A DNA stretch of 64,000 nucleotides from Haloechinothrix_A salitolerans (lineage in GTDB: Bacteria > Actinomycetota > Actinomycetes > Mycobacteriales > Pseudonocardiaceae), in NCBI RefSeq assembly GCF_039544105.1, contig NZ_BAABLA010000120.1; one strand, 5' to 3'. The notes under the pieces are model-generated. The model searched no databases. It saw nothing but the letters and a program-made list of their open reading frames with translations, and was not told the origin of the DNA. The first letter of the stretch is position 1; the number at the start of each line of letters is the position of its first letter. A program made the translations under genes and the position numbers. Below, piece by piece: positions 61,436 to 64,000 of the stretch.

Positions 61436-62442
61436 GACATCAACTCCGGGGCACGGTCGAGCGGGACGTCGTCGGGGTCGTCCGGCTGCGCTTGGGTAAG
61501 CCGCGCGAACACATCCTCAAGGCCGGTGCGCTCACGACGCGCCTCCTCGACGGCGACGTCCGCGCGCACCAGCGTCTCGATCACCGACGACGCGGTGTTC
61601 GCCGAGAGGTCGACGCGCACGCCGTCCGGTGCGAGCCGGGCGGGAATCCGGTTGTCCCGCAACGCGTCCACCGCGAGCGGACCGTCCGGAGTGGACACCA
61701 GCAACGTCGGGCTGTTCGATTCAAGCAGCTCGTCCAACTCGCCCTGCGCGACCACCGTGCCCTGGTTGAGCACGACGACATGCGTACAGGTCGCCTCCAC
61801 TTCCGCGAGCAGGTGCGAGGACACCAGCACCGTGACGCCCTCGGCGTGCAGGTCGGCGATGACGCGCCGCACCTCGCGCGTGCCAGCGGGATCGAGACCG
61901 TTCGTTGGCTCGTCGAGCACCACGAACCGGCGCGGCGCGAGCAGCGCACCGGCGAGCCCGAGCCGCTGTTTCATGCCGAGCGAGTACCCCCGGTACGCCC
62001 GATGCGCCGCGTCCGCGAGCCCGACCCGCTCCAGCGCGTCCGTCACGGCGGCGTCCACCTGACGACGCCCCAGCAGCGGTTCGGCCGCCGCCAGCCGCAG
62101 CAGGTTGTCCCTGCCGGACAGGAACGGATGGAACCCTGGCCCCTCGACCAGCGCCCCGACGTGCGGCAGGCTCGCTTCGCTCGCCGCGGGCATCGGCTGG
62201 CCCAGCAGCTCGACCTCGCCTTCGGTGGGCCGCACCAGGCCGAGCAGCATACGGATCGTGGTGGTCTTGCCTGATCCGTTCGGACCGAGCATTCCCACGA
62301 CCGCGCCCTCGGGCACGTCCATGTCGACGCCATCCACGGCGACCGCGCTGCGGTAGACCTTGCGCAGCCCGCGCGTGCGCGCCGCGAGCCGGGGTGCCGC
62401 CGCCTCGCGGGCGGCGGCACCGGCCTTCAGTGCTTCTGTCAC
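61432..62442 (-). CDS. ABC transporter ATP-binding protein
   Basis: A 336-residue ATPase. Walker A is GPNGSGKTTTIRMLLG; the Q-loop and GVDMDVPEGAVVG context are standard; the signature is YSLGMKQRLGLAGALLAPRRFVVLDEPTNGLDPAGTREVRRV with Walker B; the H-loop is VSSHLLAEVEATC. A 75-residue C-terminal extension (LDELLESNSPTLLVSTPD to LVRADVAVEEARRERTGLEDVFARLTQ) is common in ABC-2 exporters of the CcmA/NatA group. ATG 62442 overlaps the preceding stop. Cargo is unknown. Confidence 0.93.
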   Translation of the reverse strand: MTEALKAGAAAREAAAPRLAARTRGLRKVYRSAVAVDGVDMDVPEGAVVGMLGPNGSGKTTTIRMLLGLVRPTEGEVELLGQPMPAASEASLPHVGALVEGPGFHPFLSGRDNLLRLAAAEPLLGRRQVDAAVTDALERVGLADAAHRAYRGYSLGMKQRLGLAGALLAPRRFVVLDEPTNGLDPAGTREVRRVIADLHAEGVTVLVSSHLLAEVEATCTHVVVLNQGTVVAQGELDELLESNSPTLLVSTPDGPLAVDALRDNRIPARLAPDGVRVDLSANTASSVIETLVRADVAVEEARRERTGLEDVFARLTQAQPDDPDDVPLDRAPELMS

Positions 62443-63539
62443 TGCTGCTCCAACGCCTCGATGAGCACCTGGCGGGGGACCGCGCCGACGGCGAACCGGC
62501 CGTCGTCGGTCAGGACGCCCGTGCCTGCCCGCGTGGTGAAGACGAAGCCGCTGATCTCGCCGTCGGTGAACCGCTCCCCGAACCGGTGCAGCAGGTCACC
62601 AGGAGCGTTCTCCGCCCTACCGTCGTGTCCGGACATCTCGCCGAGACGTTCGGCCGCCCCGTCGAGCGCGTCTCCCGGCAGCGTTCCGGTGAGCACCGTG
62701 TCCCAGCCGGAGCCAGTAACGCCGACGTAGTCAAGCGCCTGCGCCGGGTCGGTGTGCATCGGCAGTGCTTTCCCTGCCTTTCGTGCCTTGTCTGGGTCCG
62801 CGGTAGTGACCTCGGCGTCACGCGGCGGGGTGAACTCGAACAGTTCGTCCGGCTGTGCGCCGACGTCGAACTCAGTGAATCCCACGCTCACCACCGGCTC
62901 CGGCGACCCGTTCGGCATCACCTCGAACCGCAGGGGCAGCTTCGTTGCCGCGTCGATCGCCACCGTGACCTCGCGCAGCAGCGTGCGCTCGGACGGCTTC
63001 GGCGTCAGCACCAGCTCGTAGACGTCGCGGTCGGCGACGCGGGCGGTGCCGTCGATGGTGATCACACTGCTGTCCGAGAGCAGGTCGATGATCTCGGACG
63101 CGGCGCGGGCAGGGTCGCTCACCCCGCCGTGCTTGGGCATGTCCCGCGTGGGATCGATCCCGGGGTACCTGGTGGCGGTGTTGCTCGCCGAGTCGTACGT
63201 CCACGCGCCGTCCGGGCCGGCGACCGCGGTGAACTCCGTCGAGCCGCGTTGCACCGAGATGCGGGCGCCGTCGTCGCCGTGGAAGATCCGGGCGGATTCG
63301 GCGTTCGCCAGTCCGAGCCCTGGCAGCGCGGGCAGCCCGAGTTCGTTGTTCATCGCGACCGTGCCCTCGAACGCGGGCGCCTCGGCGGACAGGGCCTGCT
63401 CGACTAGCTCGGTCGCGCTGACCTCAGGCAGCTCCGGCTCCTGATCTGCGTCCGCGGGCAGGGCCATGACCAGCAGGCCGACCAGCCCGGCCGTGGTGCC
63501 GGTGGCAGCCACGGCGATCCCCTTCGTTTTTGGTTGCAT
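62439..63539 (-). CDS. LolA-like / DUF2092-type exported protein
   Basis: A 366-residue exported protein. The signal or anchor is GIAVAATGTTAGLVGLLVMALPADA. The next 250 residues resemble the LolA/MucB/RseB lipid-binding half-barrel (AFEGTVAMNNELGLPALPG, DGARISVQRGSTEFTAVAGPDGAWTYDSASNTATRYPG, LVLTPKPSERTLLREVTVAIDAATKLPLRFEVMPNG). A C-terminal module of 85 residues (DGRAENAPGDLLHRFGERFTDGEISGFVFTTRAGTGVLTDDGRFAVGAVPRQVLIEAL) is distinct. ATG 63539 follows AGGGAGAGCGC. First gene of the coupled ABC operon. A role in moving a lipid or signal peptide is inferred. Confidence 0.85.
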   Translation of the reverse strand: MQPKTKGIAVAATGTTAGLVGLLVMALPADADQEPELPEVSATELVEQALSAEAPAFEGTVAMNNELGLPALPGLGLANAESARIFHGDDGARISVQRGSTEFTAVAGPDGAWTYDSASNTATRYPGIDPTRDMPKHGGVSDPARAASEIIDLLSDSSVITIDGTARVADRDVYELVLTPKPSERTLLREVTVAIDAATKLPLRFEVMPNGSPEPVVSVGFTEFDVGAQPDELFEFTPPRDAEVTTADPDKARKAGKALPMHTDPAQALDYVGVTGSGWDTVLTGTLPGDALDGAAERLGEMSGHDGRAENAPGDLLHRFGERFTDGEISGFVFTTRAGTGVLTDDGRFAVGAVPRQVLIEALEQQ

Positions 63540-63603
63540 GCGCTCTCCCTGTTCTCGTGACCAGTGTGCTGGTCGTGTCGAGTTCCACGGTGCGACCCGC
63601 TTG

Positions 63604-63649
63604 CTGAGACCACCCTGAGACGTGAGACGTCGCTGAGAACACGCTGAGG
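63604..63649. promoter_or_regulatory. Phased CTGAGA hexamers between the ABC operon and a response regulator
   Basis: CTGAGA or close variants start at 63604, 63615, 63622, 63633 and 63644, with three of four steps exactly 11 bp. Direct hexamers 11 bp apart are the usual OmpR/PhoB-family binding pattern. The gap separates divergent genes. Confidence 0.6.
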
Positions 63650-63679
63650 ACTGGTCTCCCGAACCGGCAGGAATCAGGC

Positions 63680-64000
63680 ATGCTGAGTCGCGTGAAAACA
63701 CGAGTGCTCGTCGTGGACGACGAGGTGGGGGTGCGTAAGGCGCTGGACAGGGGCCTGCGCGCCGAGGGGATGGACGTCGTCACGGCCAGCGACGGCCCGA
63801 GCGCGCTGCGGCTCGCGCGGACTGGGACGTTCGACGCGCTGCTGCTCGACATCATGCTGCCGGGACTGTCCGGCTACCGGGTGTTGCAGCGACTGCGCGA
63901 GGAAGGTGTGCGGACACCGGTGATCCTGGTGTCGGCCAAGGACGGCGAGATCGACCAGGCGGACGGTCTCGACCTCGGCGCGGACGGCTACCTGGTCAAG
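63680..64000 (+). CDS. Response regulator (3' partial at window end)
   Basis: The first 107 residues of a two-component response regulator. The receiver domain shows the acidic pair in RVLVVDDEVG, the phospho-acceptor Asp in LLLDIMLPGLSGY, the conserved Ser in VILVSAKDG and the Lys in DGYLVK at the very edge of the window. The output domain is outside. ATG 63680 or GTG 63692 are possible starts. Its upstream gap holds 11-bp-phased CTGAGA repeats, which suggests an OmpR-type output domain and autoregulation. Confidence 0.9.
   Translation, partial: MLSRVKTRVLVVDDEVGVRKALDRGLRAEGMDVVTASDGPSALRLARTGTFDALLLDIMLPGLSGYRVLQRLREEGVRTPVILVSAKDGEIDQADGLDLGADGYLVK

Overview
The window is 64 kb of GC-rich actinobacterial chromosome. 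Gene content points to the order Pseudonocardiales, probably a Saccharomonospora-, Prauserella- or Amycolatopsis-like member of Pseudonocardiaceae: mycothiol enzymes, a DivIVA-like coiled coil, GuaB1, a PIN-PhoH2 protein, many GTG starts and tightly packed ATGA-overlapping genes. The genus is an inference. No rRNA, tRNA, transposase, integrase or CRISPR array was recognised. The backbone follows the Mycobacterium tuberculosis Rv1074c-Rv1112 neighbourhood as I remember it (thiolase, cbs, RDD protein, metB, greA, mca, small membrane protein, DUF255 protein, hemolysin III, Z-prenyl synthase, phoH2, fumC, glpX, xseB, xseA, lipid-droplet protein, ispH, DUF6542, ychF), with lineage-specific blocks inserted.

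Layout. 1-5 kb: two P-domain secreted proteins (one cut by the window edge, one M14 carboxypeptidase) flank an amidase and a pirin. 5-10.7 kb: DivIVA-like protein, two-domain SDR reductase, Bax inhibitor-1 protein, thiolase. 10.9-17 kb: sulfur and threonine metabolism (cbs, metB, ilvA) with an RDD protein. 17-21 kb: DUF2752 and CD225 membrane proteins, hpd with a divergent Lrp-type regulator, greA. 21-28.4 kb: mca and its small partner, then the Pnkp-Hen1 RNA-repair operon, then a DUF255 protein. 28.4-33 kb: a 21-bp repeat array, a possible ribbon-helix-helix protein, a YCII plus ECF sigma pair, a SRPBCC protein, hemolysin III and a Z-prenyl synthase. 33-38 kb: phoH2 with a folded leader, guaB1, ligB, and a second 21-bp repeat array. 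38-46.6 kb: fumC, ferredoxin reductase, a lipid-droplet protein-xseA-xseB-glpX operon, ispH and DUF6542. 46.6-55 kb: DNA repair (rmuC, sbcDC, ogt, Ada-AlkA fusion) and ychF. 55-59 kb: HAD and TetR pair, a seven-repeat protein, a SigG-like sigma factor, a mycothiol-dependent enzyme and an HhH protein. 59-64 kb: pterin dehydratase, a thiamine-binding lipoprotein, a LolA-like/ABC operon and a divergent response regulator cut by the window end.

The most unusual material is non-coding. There are two loci of a 21-bp-period tandem repeat with partly dyad unit junctions, an 89-bp element with perfect 20-bp inverted ends, a 61-bp perfect palindrome inside the 3' end of the ada-alkA gene, two copies of a dyad in convergent gaps, a tandem 34-bp folded unit in front of ispH, and a phoH2 leader with mutually exclusive pairings. 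The most unusual protein is a 158-residue product of seven tandem 17-residue YDRLGSR repeats.
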